Source: Methylomonas sp. EFPC3 (GTDB taxonomy: Bacteria; Pseudomonadota; Gammaproteobacteria; Methylococcales; Methylomonadaceae). From it: a stretch of 64,000 nucleotides of DNA. Below are positions 1 to 7,800 of the stretch, piece after piece. Position 1 is the first letter of the stretch. Every line of letters starts with the position of its first letter. Where the stretch lies: NCBI RefSeq assembly GCF_029643245.1, contig NZ_CP116398.1:930001-994000 (forward strand), written 5' to 3'. The translations under genes were made by a program, and so were the position numbers. The notes below the pieces were generated by a model. That model was not told the DNA's origin, ran no database searches, and saw only the letters and a list, made by a program, of their open reading frames with translations.

Positions 1-335
1 TAGTCGTAGAGCTGTTCAAAATAATCCGAGGCGTGGAATTTGCCGGCATATTTGAACCCAAGCCAAGCGACGTCGCGCTCGATCGACTCCATGTACTCGA
101 CGCTTTCCTTTTCCGGATTGGTGTCGTCGAAGCGCAAATTACAGGTGCCTTTGTTTTCCAGTGCCAGAGTGAAATTCAGACAGATCGATTTGGCATGGCC
201 GATATGCAGATAGCCGTTAGGCTCTGGCGGGAAGCGGGTGGCAACCTTGCCCTGGTTTTTGTTGGAAGCCAAGTCGGCGGCAATAATATGGCGAATGAAA
301 TTAGGCGCGGCGGTGCTGTTATCGTTGGCGGACAT
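1..335 (-). CDS. glnS: Glutaminyl-tRNA synthetase, N-terminal part (3' end outside window)
   Basis: GlnRS charges tRNA-Gln with glutamine in the cytosol. About 111 residues are visible, read leftward from an ATG at 335. They contain the class I HIGH-type signature in the context [16 protein letters not shown], followed by the conserved [11 protein letters not shown] segment. Both are diagnostic for GlnRS as opposed to bacterial GluRS. The remainder, including the KMSKS loop and anticodon-binding domains, lies left of the window. The gene is divergent from rpoH, with 234 nt between the two starts. Confidence 0.95.
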   Translation of the reverse strand, partial: MSANDNSTAAPNFIRHIIAADLASNKNQGKVATRFPPEPNGYLHIGHAKSICLNFTLALENKGTCNLRFDDTNPEKESVEYMESIERDVAWLGFKYAGKFHASDYFEQLYD

Positions 336-501
336 GTTCGGTTGCGAGTTGAGGTTTTAGATTTTTTGCGAGAACGCTGATAAAAGCTAAGCGTCCAGTC
401 ATTTTAACGAGTTTGTCGTGAGCCCGTAAAGGCGAATGCAAACCGCGATAGAAGCCGGAAAATGGTTTATCACACTGATATATAAAGAAATTGTTAAATT
501 A

Positions 502-528
502 TTAGCACTCTTGTTAAACGAGTGCTAG
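502..528. promoter_or_regulatory. CIRCE operator (HrcA binding site) upstream of rpoH
   Basis: The sequence is TTAGCACTC, nine bases, then GAGTGCTAG. This matches the CIRCE consensus (TTAGCACTC-N9-GAGTGCTAA) at all but the last base. It ends 41 nt before the rpoH start and overlaps a possible -10 hexamer TAGAAT at 526-531. CIRCE is the operator of the HrcA repressor, normally found before groESL or dnaK. Here it implies HrcA repression of the sigma-32 gene. hrcA itself is not in the window. Confidence 0.85.
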
Positions 529-569
529 AATTCGGACATGTCTAATTTTTCAGAAAAATCGAGGAAGAT

Positions 570-1424
570 ATGAGTAACAGCTTGGCTTTACCCATCAATT
601 TGTCGGTTGGGACTTTTGATTCATACTTGAACCTGATTGCGCAGATGCCCAAGCTCAGCGCCGAACAGGAGCAGGAACTGGCTTTACGTTACCGCGATCG
701 TGGCGATTTGGAAGCAGCGCGCGAATTGGTGATGACGAACCTGCGGTTTGTCGCCCACGTGGCGCGCGGGTACTCCGGATATGGTCTACCGATGGCCGAT
801 ATCGTGCAGGAAGGTAATATCGGCTTGATGAAGGCAGTCAAACGATTCGACCCCGACATGGGTGTACGTCTGGTGTCGTTCGCGGTCCATTGGATCAAAG
901 CCGAAATCCACGAATATGTGATCCGGAACTGGCGTATCGTCAAAGTCGCCACAACCAAAGCGCAACGTAAATTGTTTTTCAATCTACGTAAATTCAAAAA
1001 GGAATTGAGCTATCTAACGCGGGAAGATGCCGAAGCGATTGCCGAAAATCTGGACGTAGACGTCAAAACCGTCTACGAGATGGAGCGGCGGCTGGACGGT
1101 CGCGACGTGGGGCTGGAGCCTACTGGGGACGATAGCGAAGATCAGGTGCAGGCCCCGATTGCCTACCTGGAACAACACGGCGCCGACCCGGCCTTAATGC
1201 TCGAAGCCAGCGACTGGGAAGGTCGCAAGGAAGAGCTGCTGATGGATGCCATGGCGGGGCTGGACGAAAGAAGCAGGGATATTCTGGCTAGCCGGTGGTT
1301 GGTCGAAGAAAAAGCTACATTGCACGAGCTTGCCGATCGGTATCAAGTATCTGCAGAACGGATTCGGCAGCTTGAGCAAAACGCTATGAAGAAACTCCGA
1401 GCGGCGGTGACATTAGAAGCTTGA
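570..1424 (+). CDS. rpoH: RNA polymerase heat-shock sigma factor, sigma-32
   Basis: This 284-residue sigma-70-family protein directs RNA polymerase to heat-shock promoters. Region 2 includes the motif EGNIGLMKAVKRFDP at about residues 81-95. The RpoH-specific box (AQRKLFFNLRKFKK, about 131-144) separates it from RpoD and RpoS. A C-terminal region 4 helix-turn-helix ends near residue 275. The start is supported by GAGGA at 561-565. A CIRCE operator lies upstream, so HrcA control is likely in addition to any post-transcriptional thermosensing. It is followed closely by tRNA-Leu. Confidence 0.95.
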   Translation: MSNSLALPINLSVGTFDSYLNLIAQMPKLSAEQEQELALRYRDRGDLEAARELVMTNLRFVAHVARGYSGYGLPMADIVQEGNIGLMKAVKRFDPDMGVRLVSFAVHWIKAEIHEYVIRNWRIVKVATTKAQRKLFFNLRKFKKELSYLTREDAEAIAENLDVDVKTVYEMERRLDGRDVGLEPTGDDSEDQVQAPIAYLEQHGADPALMLEASDWEGRKEELLMDAMAGLDERSRDILASRWLVEEKATLHELADRYQVSAERIRQLEQNAMKKLRAAVTLEA

Positions 1425-1474
1425 TAAAAAACATTTGTCATTTCTGAATATTTCAGTATAATGACGCTTTCTTT

Positions 1475-1559
1475 GCCGGGGTGGTGAAACTGGTAGACGC
1501 GCCGGATTCAAAATCCGGTTCCTTCGGGAGTGTCGGTTCGATTCCGACCCTCGGTACCA
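1475..1559 (+). tRNA. tRNA-Leu (anticodon CAA), with encoded CCA
   Basis: An 85-nt class II tRNA. The acceptor strand GCCGGGG pairs with the 3' strand CCCTCGGT region, closing with a G-U pair. The anticodon stem CCGGA/TCCGG encloses loop TTCAAAA, giving anticodon CAA. A long variable arm (TTCCTTCGGGAG) and a T arm GGTTCGATTCC follow, and the CCA is encoded. The 3' end is the attachment site of the adjacent island and remains intact on this side. Confidence 0.96.
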
Positions 1560-1633
1560 CCTACCTATATAAGGTAGTCCAAAGAAATTTAAAAACCCGC
1601 GAGCCGCAAGGCTTAGCGGGTTTTTTATTGTCC
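1537..1633. repeat. attL: tRNA-Leu 3' end copy of the island attachment site
   Basis: The 3' part of tRNA-Leu plus downstream sequence is repeated in direct orientation at 15201-15294. The longest near-identical stretch runs from AGTCCAAAGAAATTTAAAAA through the GCGGGTTTTTTATTG terminator, with one difference (gccg/gcct). The tRNA-proximal part differs at a few bases, and a small hairpin between them has diverged (CTACCT..AGGTAG here, CTACT..AGTAG on the right). The pair bounds the integrated element. Confidence 0.85.
1594..1627 (+). terminator. Intrinsic terminator after tRNA-Leu
   Basis: The stem AACCCGC/GCGGGTT encloses a loop with a short internal GCC/GGC pair and is followed by six T. 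It lies 35 nt after the tRNA and is part of the duplicated attachment sequence, so the right junction carries a copy too. Confidence 0.85.
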
Positions 1634-1650
1634 ATATAAGACCAGTAAAA

Positions 1651-1743
1651 TGCAGTAACAACTTGCAAAAAATGCAGTAAGTTTTACAGTAACTCCAAAA
1701 ACAGTAGCTTTTTTCCGCTTATGGTTACTGCATAGTTACTGCA
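1651..1743. promoter_or_regulatory. Integrase arm-type binding sites (left)
   Basis: The motif TGCAGTAAC occurs at 1651-1659, TGCAGTAAG at 1673-1681 and a variant ACAGTAACT at 1686-1694. It occurs in the opposite orientation (GTTACTGCA) at 1724-1732 and 1735-1743. Two more direct copies sit just inside the right att at 15130-15138 and 15142-15150. Repeats at both inner ends of an element with a tyrosine integrase are the expected pattern for arm-type Int/Xis sites. The assignment is inferred from position and repetition. Confidence 0.7.
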
Positions 1744-1759
1744 GAAAGAGGTTTTTAGC

Positions 1760-3019
1760 ATGGCAAAACAACTGCTTAAAGATATTTCTGTTCGCAATGC
1801 CAAGCCAGCAGATAAAGACCTTCGTTTAAACGATGGGTCAGGGCTGTATTTGTTGGTTAAGACCAACGGCGCTAAATGGTGGCGATTCGATTATTCAATC
1901 GACGGCCGTCGAAAGACTATTTCTGTTGGCGTTTATCCTTCAATCAGCTTAGCCGATGCCAGGCGTAGAGCGGATGAAGCTCGATCGCTTGTAGCCAACG
2001 GCATCGACCCCAGCGAAACCAGAAAAGCTGACAAAGCAGCAAAGCAAGTGGCGGTCGAACAGGAAAAGCGCCTCGATGCCGGCCTGCCGCTGATCAACAG
2101 CTTCGAATATGTCACCCGAGAATGGCTGGCGTCAACCGCTCACACCGTCCGAGATATTACTCAGCAAAAGAAACAGCGCCGCTTTGAGTTATATGTCTTC
2201 CCGGCGATCGGGCAAATGCCGATCGGAGACGTGAAGTCGCCGGATGTTTTCGCCATCGTCCGGCCGCTGATCATCAAAAACCAACTGGAGACCGCGCACC
2301 GGGTGAGGTCGGACATTAGCGGTGCATTCGCTTATGCGATTGCCCACGGCTTCACCGATTACGATCCCGCGCAAGCGGTCGGCGCGCAGATCCCCGCTCA
2401 GAAAGTCACCCACAACGCCGCGATTACCGATCCCAAAGAAGTCGGCCGATTGCTGCGGGATATAGCCCATTATCAAGGTACCTTTGTTGTGCAAACCGCG
2501 TTGCGTCTGTCGCCTTATCTGTTTCAGCGGCCCGGGGAAATCCGGCAAATGGAATGGAAAGACGTCGATCTTGCCGCTAGAGAGTGGCGTTACTTCGTCA
2601 CCAAAACCGAAGTGCAACACATCGTGCCGCTGTCGCGCCAGGCGGTGGAGATATTGGAATCCATCAAACCTTTGACCGGGGTCGGTCAGTACGTTTTTCC
2701 ATCCAGTCGTGGCGACGGTCGGCCCATGTCGGACGGTACCGTTCGCACCGCGTTGAAGTCGCTAGGCTACGAAAAGGATGTGATGAGCGCCCACGGTTTC
2801 AGGACCACGGCGTCGACGTTGCTGAATGAGCAGGGCTGGACGCCTGACGCGATCGAGCGGCAACTGTGCCACATGCCCAAGGATCAAGTGAGGGCGGCCT
2901 ATAACCGAGCGCAATACCTGGAAGAGCGGCGGCGGATGATGCAAAGTTGGGCTGATTACTTGGATGGACTCAAGGCCGGAGCTGAGATTATTCCTTTTCG
3001 CCGAACAGCCGGAAGCTAA
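1760..3019 (+). CDS. int: P4-type tyrosine integrase of the tRNA-Leu island
   Basis: This 419-residue site-specific recombinase integrates and excises the island at tRNA-Leu. The N-terminal DUF4102-type domain (about 1-85) is followed by the arm-binding/core domain and the catalytic domain. Catalytic residues visible are Arg257 in FQRPGE, His345 and Arg348 in HGFRTT, His371 in LCHMPKD and nucleophile Tyr381 in RAAYNRAQY. The frame is intact. It starts 127 nt from attL, transcribed inward. Two decayed relatives occur at 15389-16625 and 16762-17395. It is most similar to the latter. Confidence 0.95.
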   Translation: MAKQLLKDISVRNAKPADKDLRLNDGSGLYLLVKTNGAKWWRFDYSIDGRRKTISVGVYPSISLADARRRADEARSLVANGIDPSETRKADKAAKQVAVEQEKRLDAGLPLINSFEYVTREWLASTAHTVRDITQQKKQRRFELYVFPAIGQMPIGDVKSPDVFAIVRPLIIKNQLETAHRVRSDISGAFAYAIAHGFTDYDPAQAVGAQIPAQKVTHNAAITDPKEVGRLLRDIAHYQGTFVVQTALRLSPYLFQRPGEIRQMEWKDVDLAAREWRYFVTKTEVQHIVPLSRQAVEILESIKPLTGVGQYVFPSSRGDGRPMSDGTVRTALKSLGYEKDVMSAHGFRTTASTLLNEQGWTPDAIERQLCHMPKDQVRAAYNRAQYLEERRRMMQSWADYLDGLKAGAEIIPFRRTAGS

Positions 3020-3101
3020 TTTATTGCCTAAACAGCCATCGCATACAATCATCGGCATACGGCCGAGGTAGATGGGTATAGATTTAGATCGTAGTTAGGC
3101 C

Positions 3102-3129
3102 TAAGATTTTGCGAACGCGAAAAATCTTA
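3102..3129. terminator. AT-rich hairpin after int (possible terminator)
   Basis: TAAGATTTTGCG and CGCGAAAAATCTTA form a near-perfect hairpin with a tiny loop between the ends of int and the convergent xis-like gene. It could terminate transcription from either side, since each arm ends in an A or T run. Function is inferred from position and symmetry only. Confidence 0.45.
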
Positions 3130-3177
3130 AGTTTTAACAGGGTATTTTCTTGCGGATATTGAAGGGTAGATGGCTGC

Positions 3178-3390
3178 TTAATGGCCATTATTGAGCCATT
3201 GCTTGGGCTTTCCGTCGCTGGCTTCGTATCGCAATACTTCAGTCATCCTGAATTTTACCCGGCCATTCACAGTTACAAAGGCGACCTTACCGGCGCTTCG
3301 GTATTTCCGTATAGTCGAAATCGATTTACCCCAGCGCTTGGCAAGCTGAGCCTCATCGATCATAGAATCAAAATCTGATTTTTCTGCCAT
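3178..3390 (-). CDS. Small helix-turn-helix protein, excisionase-like
   Basis: This is a 70-residue protein if started at the ATG at 3390. A TTG start at 3444 would add 18 residues but is less plausible. The central segment DEAQLAKRWGKSISTIRKY is a MerR/excisionase-type winged helix, followed by a basic strand (VNGRVKFRMTEVLRYE). This fits a recombination directionality factor or repressor. It converges on int and diverges from the AlpA-primase operon across the leader region, the usual place for a lysogeny or excision regulator. No clear ribosome-binding site is seen. Confidence 0.65.
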   Translation of the reverse strand: MAEKSDFDSMIDEAQLAKRWGKSISTIRKYRSAGKVAFVTVNGRVKFRMTEVLRYEASDGKPKQWLNNGH

Positions 3391-3462
3391 AGTTTGCTGG
3401 TGGTTTTCCAAATCTGCTGTTCTATATGTTACCGCACTGGACAATCTTGTACGTCGCTGGAA

Positions 3463-3541
3463 TTGACAATAGCATCAAAAATGCGGTTAAATTTCCCACA
3501 ATACAGAGTAACCCCGACCAGATATCTGGTCGGGGTTTTTT
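3463..3541 (+). ncRNA. Promoter-hairpin-terminator unit 1 (candidate short RNA)
   Basis: TTGACA at 3463-3468 is followed 18 nt later by TTAAAT at 3487-3492. About 20 nt further on is a perfect 26-bp palindrome (ACCCCGACCAGAT at 3511-3523 with its complement at 3524-3536) running into six T. A transcript would be only about 40 nt and mostly hairpin. The promoter half is homologous to unit 2 (shared aaaaatncggt and cccacaata/tccacaata). The palindrome could also be a protein operator. Expression is not shown. Confidence 0.45.
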
Positions 3542-3608
3542 ATGACTAAAATACAGTCGCTAGTTAGTGGTAAAGCTCTTTTTTGGACGTTGCTGCACTA
3601 ACTAGGAT

Positions 3609-3689
3609 TTGACAGCCGCCGCAAAAATACGGTGTAATTTTCCACAATAGCAACTAAGCCTGCCCAGGTAACTGAGCGGGCTTTTTTTA
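3609..3689 (+). ncRNA. Promoter-hairpin-terminator unit 2 (candidate short RNA)
   Basis: TTGACA at 3609-3614 is followed after 18 nt by TGTAAT at 3633-3638 (five of six matches to the -10 consensus). Then comes a hairpin AGCCTGC/GCGGGCT at 3657-3682 and seven T. The tail continues ATGCCCAAAATTT, which recurs after units 3 and 4. The predicted RNA is about 40-45 nt. Architecture and promoter sequence match unit 1 closely, but the hairpin sequence is unrelated. Confidence 0.45.
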
Positions 3690-3699
3690 TGCCCAAAAT

Positions 3700-3778
3700 T
3701 TAATCGAATCCCACCCTTAAAAATCTAATTCCACCAGGCCCGGAGCCGCTTTGAAAAGCGACCGGGCCTTTTTTTTGC
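3700..3778 (+). ncRNA. Promoter-hairpin-terminator unit 3 (degenerate promoter)
   Basis: A weak TTAATC/TCTAAT pair with the same 18-nt spacing (3700-3705, 3724-3729) precedes the strong hairpin AGGCCCGG/CCGGGCCT (3736-3743, 3762-3769). Nested inside is CGCTT..AAGCG, and eight T and GCCCAAAATTT follow. The terminator ends about 25 nt before the AlpA-like start codon. The downstream operon must therefore be reached by read-through, or by a promoter overlapping this element. Confidence 0.45.
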
Positions 3779-3802
3779 CCAAAATTTGAAGGAGAAACTT
3801 CA

Positions 3803-4030
3803 ATGATAAAAATCCCTGAAACGGGTTACCTACGTTTGCCGCAAATCGTCGGCAATCCAAAAACGGAACCACCAACACCTGGGCTTATCCCCATTAGCAA
3901 ATCAGCGTGGTGGGCTGGTGTTAAGGAAGGCCGCTATCCAAAAGCCATTAAATTGGGCCCGCGCACGACTGTTTGGCGAGTTGAGGACATACGCGCCCTG
4001 ATCGAAAAAACCGGAGGCGAAAATGGCTAA
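3803..4030 (+). CDS. AlpA-family transcriptional regulator
   Basis: This 75-residue protein is of the AlpA/phage_AlpA family, small MerR-like DNA-binding regulators of integrases and P4-type operons. Recognisable segments are GYLRLPQIVG, PISKSAWWAGVKEGRYP (the HTH region) and KLGPRTTVWRVEDIRALI, together nearly the full family length. GAAGGAG precedes the start. It heads an operon overlapping the zinc-ribbon gene by 8 nt and then the primase and helicase genes. Transcription must pass the stacked terminators just upstream. Confidence 0.88.
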   Translation: MIKIPETGYLRLPQIVGNPKTEPPTPGLIPISKSAWWAGVKEGRYPKAIKLGPRTTVWRVEDIRALIEKTGGENG

Positions 4031-4214
4031 CTCACCCCGCACCAAGCCGCGCCTTATCGGCGCAACTGTCCAAATTCTCAATTGTTCCGCTTGCGGTGGC
4101 CATACCAGAGCCAACCGGCTCGATCAGTTCGGCCGCTGCCCGTCTTGCAGGGGATTGCTTTTGTTAGCCACTACCCTGGATGCCGTGCGCCGGGTTCGAA
4201 TTGGGGGGCGTTGA
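4023..4214 (+). CDS. Small zinc-ribbon protein, function unknown
   Basis: A 63-residue basic protein with two Cys pairs, CSACGGH and CPSCRG, about 20 residues apart, consistent with a zinc ribbon. A C-terminal Arg-rich stretch ends in RRVRIGGR. It overlaps the AlpA-like gene by 8 nt and is followed after 2 nt by the next start, so it belongs to the replication operon. Small zinc proteins at this position in islands are common, but I do not recognise a named family. Confidence 0.7.
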   Translation: MANSPRTKPRLIGATVQILNCSACGGHTRANRLDQFGRCPSCRGLLLLATTLDAVRRVRIGGR

Positions 4215-4216
4215 TA

Positions 4217-4507
4217 ATGGCTACTCAATCGATATTCCCAAAAGCAGCTGATGAGTATAAATCGCGAGCGACTATCCACGCGGCCAACCTTGGGCTGGCG
4301 TTGGCGGTGGTTGATGCGTTTGCCGCTGAAAACATCGATCTATCGGCGTTCGGCTTGCAGCGCATATTGCTCGAACCTTCAATCCCGACAAACCGGGATG
4401 CGGTTCGGCTGGCTCGCCCGATCGGCCAAGCGCTTACTTTGCAACAGATCGATGCTTTGGTTGCGCGTCTCGATTCCATTCCCTTTCATTTCGGGGGTGA
4501 GTTATGA
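4217..4507 (+). CDS. Hypothetical 96-residue protein of the replication operon
   Basis: The start is the ATG two bases after the zinc-ribbon stop. The predicted protein is largely helical and Ala/Leu-rich (HAANLGLALAVVDAFAAENI), without cysteines, membrane segments or a recognisable motif. It overlaps the primase start by 4 nt (ATGA), implying translational coupling. I do not recognise it. An accessory role in replication or regulation is a guess from context. Confidence 0.7.
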   Translation: MATQSIFPKAADEYKSRATIHAANLGLALAVVDAFAAENIDLSAFGLQRILLEPSIPTNRDAVRLARPIGQALTLQQIDALVARLDSIPFHFGGEL

Positions 4508-5448
4508 GGCGGGCTGAGCGTTATTCGTCGATAGAGGAGGCGTCTGCCGAGGCCTGTAGCGAGGTCGGTATTACCTGGAAGCGGGTCGCGCATGACGACC
4601 GGTTTCACCGGGTGCCTGTTGTCGACGCGCGGTCATCCGGCAACCGAGACGGCGCGATTCAGATCACCGCAGACGGCCAGCGTGTCCAGGCGTTCAATTT
4701 CAAAACCGGCGCCAAGGCAATGCGGTTTTTGAACGGCAAGGGGCTGGATACGGTTTCCTCGGAAGAACTGGCCAGGATCGAGGCAGATCGCCGGCAGCGG
4801 GCCGAAGAGCTGGCCGCGCAGCATGACCAGAAGGCCAAGGTCGCCGAGCGCCAATTTTGGGCTGCCAAACCCTGGCCGTTCGAGCCGACCGGCTACCTGA
4901 AGCGCAAACAATTGCCTTCCGCCTACTGTGCCAGGCTGGCCCGCTTTGACCGGCGCGTTAAATGTGTCGATGGCGAAATCCGGCGCCTGACGGTGGCCAA
5001 AACCTTGCTGGTCCCGGTCTGGAATCGGGCCGGCCAGTTGCGCAACGTCCAAACCATTTTCGACGAAGCGCCGGCGCAATTGGGCAGGAATAAAACCTTT
5101 CTGTTCGGTGCCGAGATATCCGGCTGTTTTTGCCGGATCGGCTTCGAAAGCCAGACCGTATTCCTGACCGAAGGCTTTGCCGATGCGGCGGCGGTGCATA
5201 CCGACACACAGCGCCGCGTGTACTGCGCATTCTCGGCCGGCAACGTGCCGGCGGTCGCGCAAGTGATGCGGGGGTTACATCCGAAAGCTGAAATCATTGT
5301 CGTTGGCGATAACGATGCAATCGGGATCGCCAAAGCCAACGAAGCGGCGGCGCTGGTCGACGGCTCGGTGTGGTTTCCGCCCGAACCGCATAAGGATTAC
5401 GCCGACTATTACCTGGCACAAAGGACGGTGATCGATGAGCGGGGATAG
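4504..5448 (+). CDS. Toprim-domain primase-like protein of the island
   Basis: A 314-residue protein. After an N-terminal region and a charged coil (about 85-118), a Toprim domain carries the acidic motif LTEGFADAAA (about 221-230) and VVGDNDA (about 266-272), then KDYADYY. These are the metal-binding glutamate and aspartates of DnaG/P4-type primases. It probably makes RNA primers for island replication. It overlaps the helicase gene by 14 nt. In phage P4, primase and helicase are fused in the alpha protein. Here they are separate. Confidence 0.88.
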   Translation: MRRAERYSSIEEASAEACSEVGITWKRVAHDDRFHRVPVVDARSSGNRDGAIQITADGQRVQAFNFKTGAKAMRFLNGKGLDTVSSEELARIEADRRQRAEELAAQHDQKAKVAERQFWAAKPWPFEPTGYLKRKQLPSAYCARLARFDRRVKCVDGEIRRLTVAKTLLVPVWNRAGQLRNVQTIFDEAPAQLGRNKTFLFGAEISGCFCRIGFESQTVFLTEGFADAAAVHTDTQRRVYCAFSAGNVPAVAQVMRGLHPKAEIIVVGDNDAIGIAKANEAAALVDGSVWFPPEPHKDYADYYLAQRTVIDERG

Positions 5449-7420
5449 CAAGGTTGTAGAGATCCAGAAAGCCGCGAAAAAACCGCGGCCAACGGCCAAG
5501 AAGACCGGCGGCGGTGGCGGTGGCGGTGGCGGCAAGTCGTCCGGCAATCCCAATAAGTTCGGAAAGTACTGCATCAAGAACGGTTGCCTGTACTTGGTTA
5601 AGCTTGATCGGGACGGTAACGAAATCGAAGTGTTGTTGACCAACATCACCGCGAAAATCGTCGAATACGTCGCGCTCAAGAACGGCCTGGAAGAGTCCAC
5701 CGAATGGCATATTCAAGGCTGGCGCTCCAACGGTAGCGAACTGCCGTTAGCCAAGGTTGCCGATGCGGTGTTCTCCGGCGGCAATGCCAACTGGTTAAAC
5801 CCAAAATGGGGGCCGAATGTCATTGTCGAGCCGGGCGCTACAACCATCCGCCACGTGCGGGCGGCGATTCAGTATTACAGCGCGCTCGATGGCGATGTGC
5901 CGGTGCGAACCGTGTACCAGTGTTCGGGCTGGGAGAAGATTGACCGCGGCGAATGGGCGTTTTTGCATACCGGCGGCGCCATTACCGCGCAAGGTTTGGT
6001 CGAAACGGTCGAGGTTGAGTTACCCGGAAACCTGGCCAAGTACCAGCTTCCGGCACCGCTGGCCGGTGATGAGCTGAAAGCTGCTTTGGCCAGTGCCTTG
6101 CAATTGCCTGGCGTGTGTCCGAGCAAGCCGCAAGTCGGCGCCGCGTTGTTGTGTATGGCATTGCGCTCGCCGCTGAATGAATGTCTCGATACCGACTTCG
6201 TGTTGTTTCTGCATGGTTTGACCGGCAGCCGCAAAAGTTCGGTGGCCAAGTTGGCGCTGGGTTTTCACGGTCTGGGCTTTACGTCGCGCGGCGAGCGCAA
6301 CCGTGGCTTTCCGGGTAACTGGTTGAGTTCGCCGAAGGCGGTGCCGATGCAGTGCTTTCTGGCGAAAGATACCGTCTTTATCGCCGACGATCTGAAGTAC
6401 ACCGGCGGCCGGTCTGATGATGATCTGGTTAAAACCGCTAACGATCTGATCATGGCCATCGGTAACGGCAGCGGCCGCGATACTCTGACTGCCGACCGCC
6501 GCTTGCGAAATGGCCAACGTAGTCGCTGCTCGCTGATTTGTACCGGCGAGGATACGCCGAAATCCCAATCGACCTTTGCCCGCATGCTGACGATGGAAAT
6601 CACACGCCAGGATGTCGACGAGCAAGCACTCACGGCGCTGCAGATTGCCTCGGAATCCGGTCAGTTTGCCGGGCTAATGTCGGCTTATCTGCAATGGATG
6701 GCGAGTAATCTGGACCGCCTGAAAAGCGAATTTCCCGCCTTGGTCGTTCAACTGGCCGATTCCGGTACCGCAAGACAATTAGCCTCATCCCATCCCCGCG
6801 CCCCAGGCATCTACGCCAATATGGTGGCGGCCGTGGAAATCTTTGCCGAGTTTTTGCAGGACACCGGCTTGATGGGGTTGGTCGAGATCAACGCCATGCA
6901 GGGCGGGATCGAGCAAGCCTTACAGTCGGCGTTCGAGGGCCAACGCAATTACCAAGACGATCAAGATCCCTGCTTGCGGTTTATCGAGCTGATTCAATCG
7001 GCGCTGGCAGCGGGCGACGCGCACCTGCCGGACAAGAACACCCAGGAGGCGCCGAAGGTTCGGCCGCATGCCTGCGGCTGGGGGCGTTCCGGACCGGGAA
7101 GCGAAGACTACACGCCGAACGGCAAGCGGATCGGTTGGTTCGATCCACCGAAGGCGCCGCACAGCGCCAAGGTGTATTTGCTGCCCGATGCCGCTTTCGA
7201 GGTTGCGCAAGGCATCGCCGGCCGGCAGCGGCAACCGTTCTTCGGCGGCAACGCCAAGAGTTTATGGCGGCTGATGATGCACCGCGGTTTGATCGTCGCC
7301 AGTGGAGACAAGAAAAGCCCCCGCGCAACCTGGCGCAAACAGATTGGCGGGATTGAGCACACAGTCTTGGTGATAGAAGCCGGCTTGTTATTGCCGGCCG
7401 GTCATGACTCCGAAATATAG
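5435..7420 (+). CDS. DUF927-type replicative helicase/ATPase
   Basis: This 661-residue protein is probably the helicase that works with the preceding Toprim primase. The N-terminus is basic with a run of nine glycines (25-33). A DUF927-like region follows, then a P-loop FLHGLTGSRKSS (Walker A near 261-269) and a Walker B-like VFIADDL (about 314-320). The C-terminal 150 residues could be the DNA-binding part (lysine/arginine-rich, ending in a winged-helix-like segment). It is followed directly by a 945-nt non-coding region rich in GTGC repeats, a likely origin. Confidence 0.88.
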   Translation: MSGDSKVVEIQKAAKKPRPTAKKTGGGGGGGGGKSSGNPNKFGKYCIKNGCLYLVKLDRDGNEIEVLLTNITAKIVEYVALKNGLEESTEWHIQGWRSNGSELPLAKVADAVFSGGNANWLNPKWGPNVIVEPGATTIRHVRAAIQYYSALDGDVPVRTVYQCSGWEKIDRGEWAFLHTGGAITAQGLVETVEVELPGNLAKYQLPAPLAGDELKAALASALQLPGVCPSKPQVGAALLCMALRSPLNECLDTDFVLFLHGLTGSRKSSVAKLALGFHGLGFTSRGERNRGFPGNWLSSPKAVPMQCFLAKDTVFIADDLKYTGGRSDDDLVKTANDLIMAIGNGSGRDTLTADRRLRNGQRSRCSLICTGEDTPKSQSTFARMLTMEITRQDVDEQALTALQIASESGQFAGLMSAYLQWMASNLDRLKSEFPALVVQLADSGTARQLASSHPRAPGIYANMVAAVEIFAEFLQDTGLMGLVEINAMQGGIEQALQSAFEGQRNYQDDQDPCLRFIELIQSALAAGDAHLPDKNTQEAPKVRPHACGWGRSGPGSEDYTPNGKRIGWFDPPKAPHSAKVYLLPDAAFEVAQGIAGRQRQPFFGGNAKSLWRLMMHRGLIVASGDKKSPRATWRKQIGGIEHTVLVIEAGLLLPAGHDSEI

Positions 7421-7446
7421 AAGATGTCTTGTTATGGCGTGTAACA

Positions 7447-7774
7447 GTGCAACTCTAACAAATATCAAGGAATATTCAAATAATTTCATATGGTTAGAGT
7501 TGCACGTTTTATTGCACGCCGGGATTTTTAACTGTGCGGATTGCCTGCAAATTGTGCGGTTCTTTAGTCGTTGGCTTCGCCTTCACAAAATGGTGCAACG
7601 ACATCGCCGCACGAAATTTAACGTGCGACTGCACGCTAACTTACATGCCTCGTGCAACCGCAAACCCGCGTCGCAACTGGGCTGCAGAGATTCTTGCACG
7701 GTCGCACGCTTTTTCCGGGGGGGTATACATAGAAATATTTTTTATCACCGGATGATTGGATTGGTGGCGTGCAA
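7447..7774. repeat. Cluster of thirteen GTGCRR motifs with a 13-bp inverted repeat
   Basis: Sites start at 7447, 7534, 7554, 7593, 7623, 7652 and 7769 on the plus strand. Complements lie at 7500-7505, 7512-7517, 7607-7612, 7630-7634, 7694-7699 and 7702-7707. A random 330-nt stretch would hold about two or three GTGC on both strands. The first two sites are the ends of the perfect inverted repeat GTGCAACTCTAAC/GTTAGAGTTGCAC, around a 33-nt AT-rich loop. Likely iterons for the adjacent helicase or primase. Confidence 0.6.
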
Positions 7775-7800
7775 TGTTGGTTAGCGAGTGACCATAACCG

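Noticed and set aside
526-531. Exact -10 hexamer TAGAAT as a certain rpoH promoter
   Set aside because: No matching -35 at the right spacing was found, so the promoter is left as only possible.
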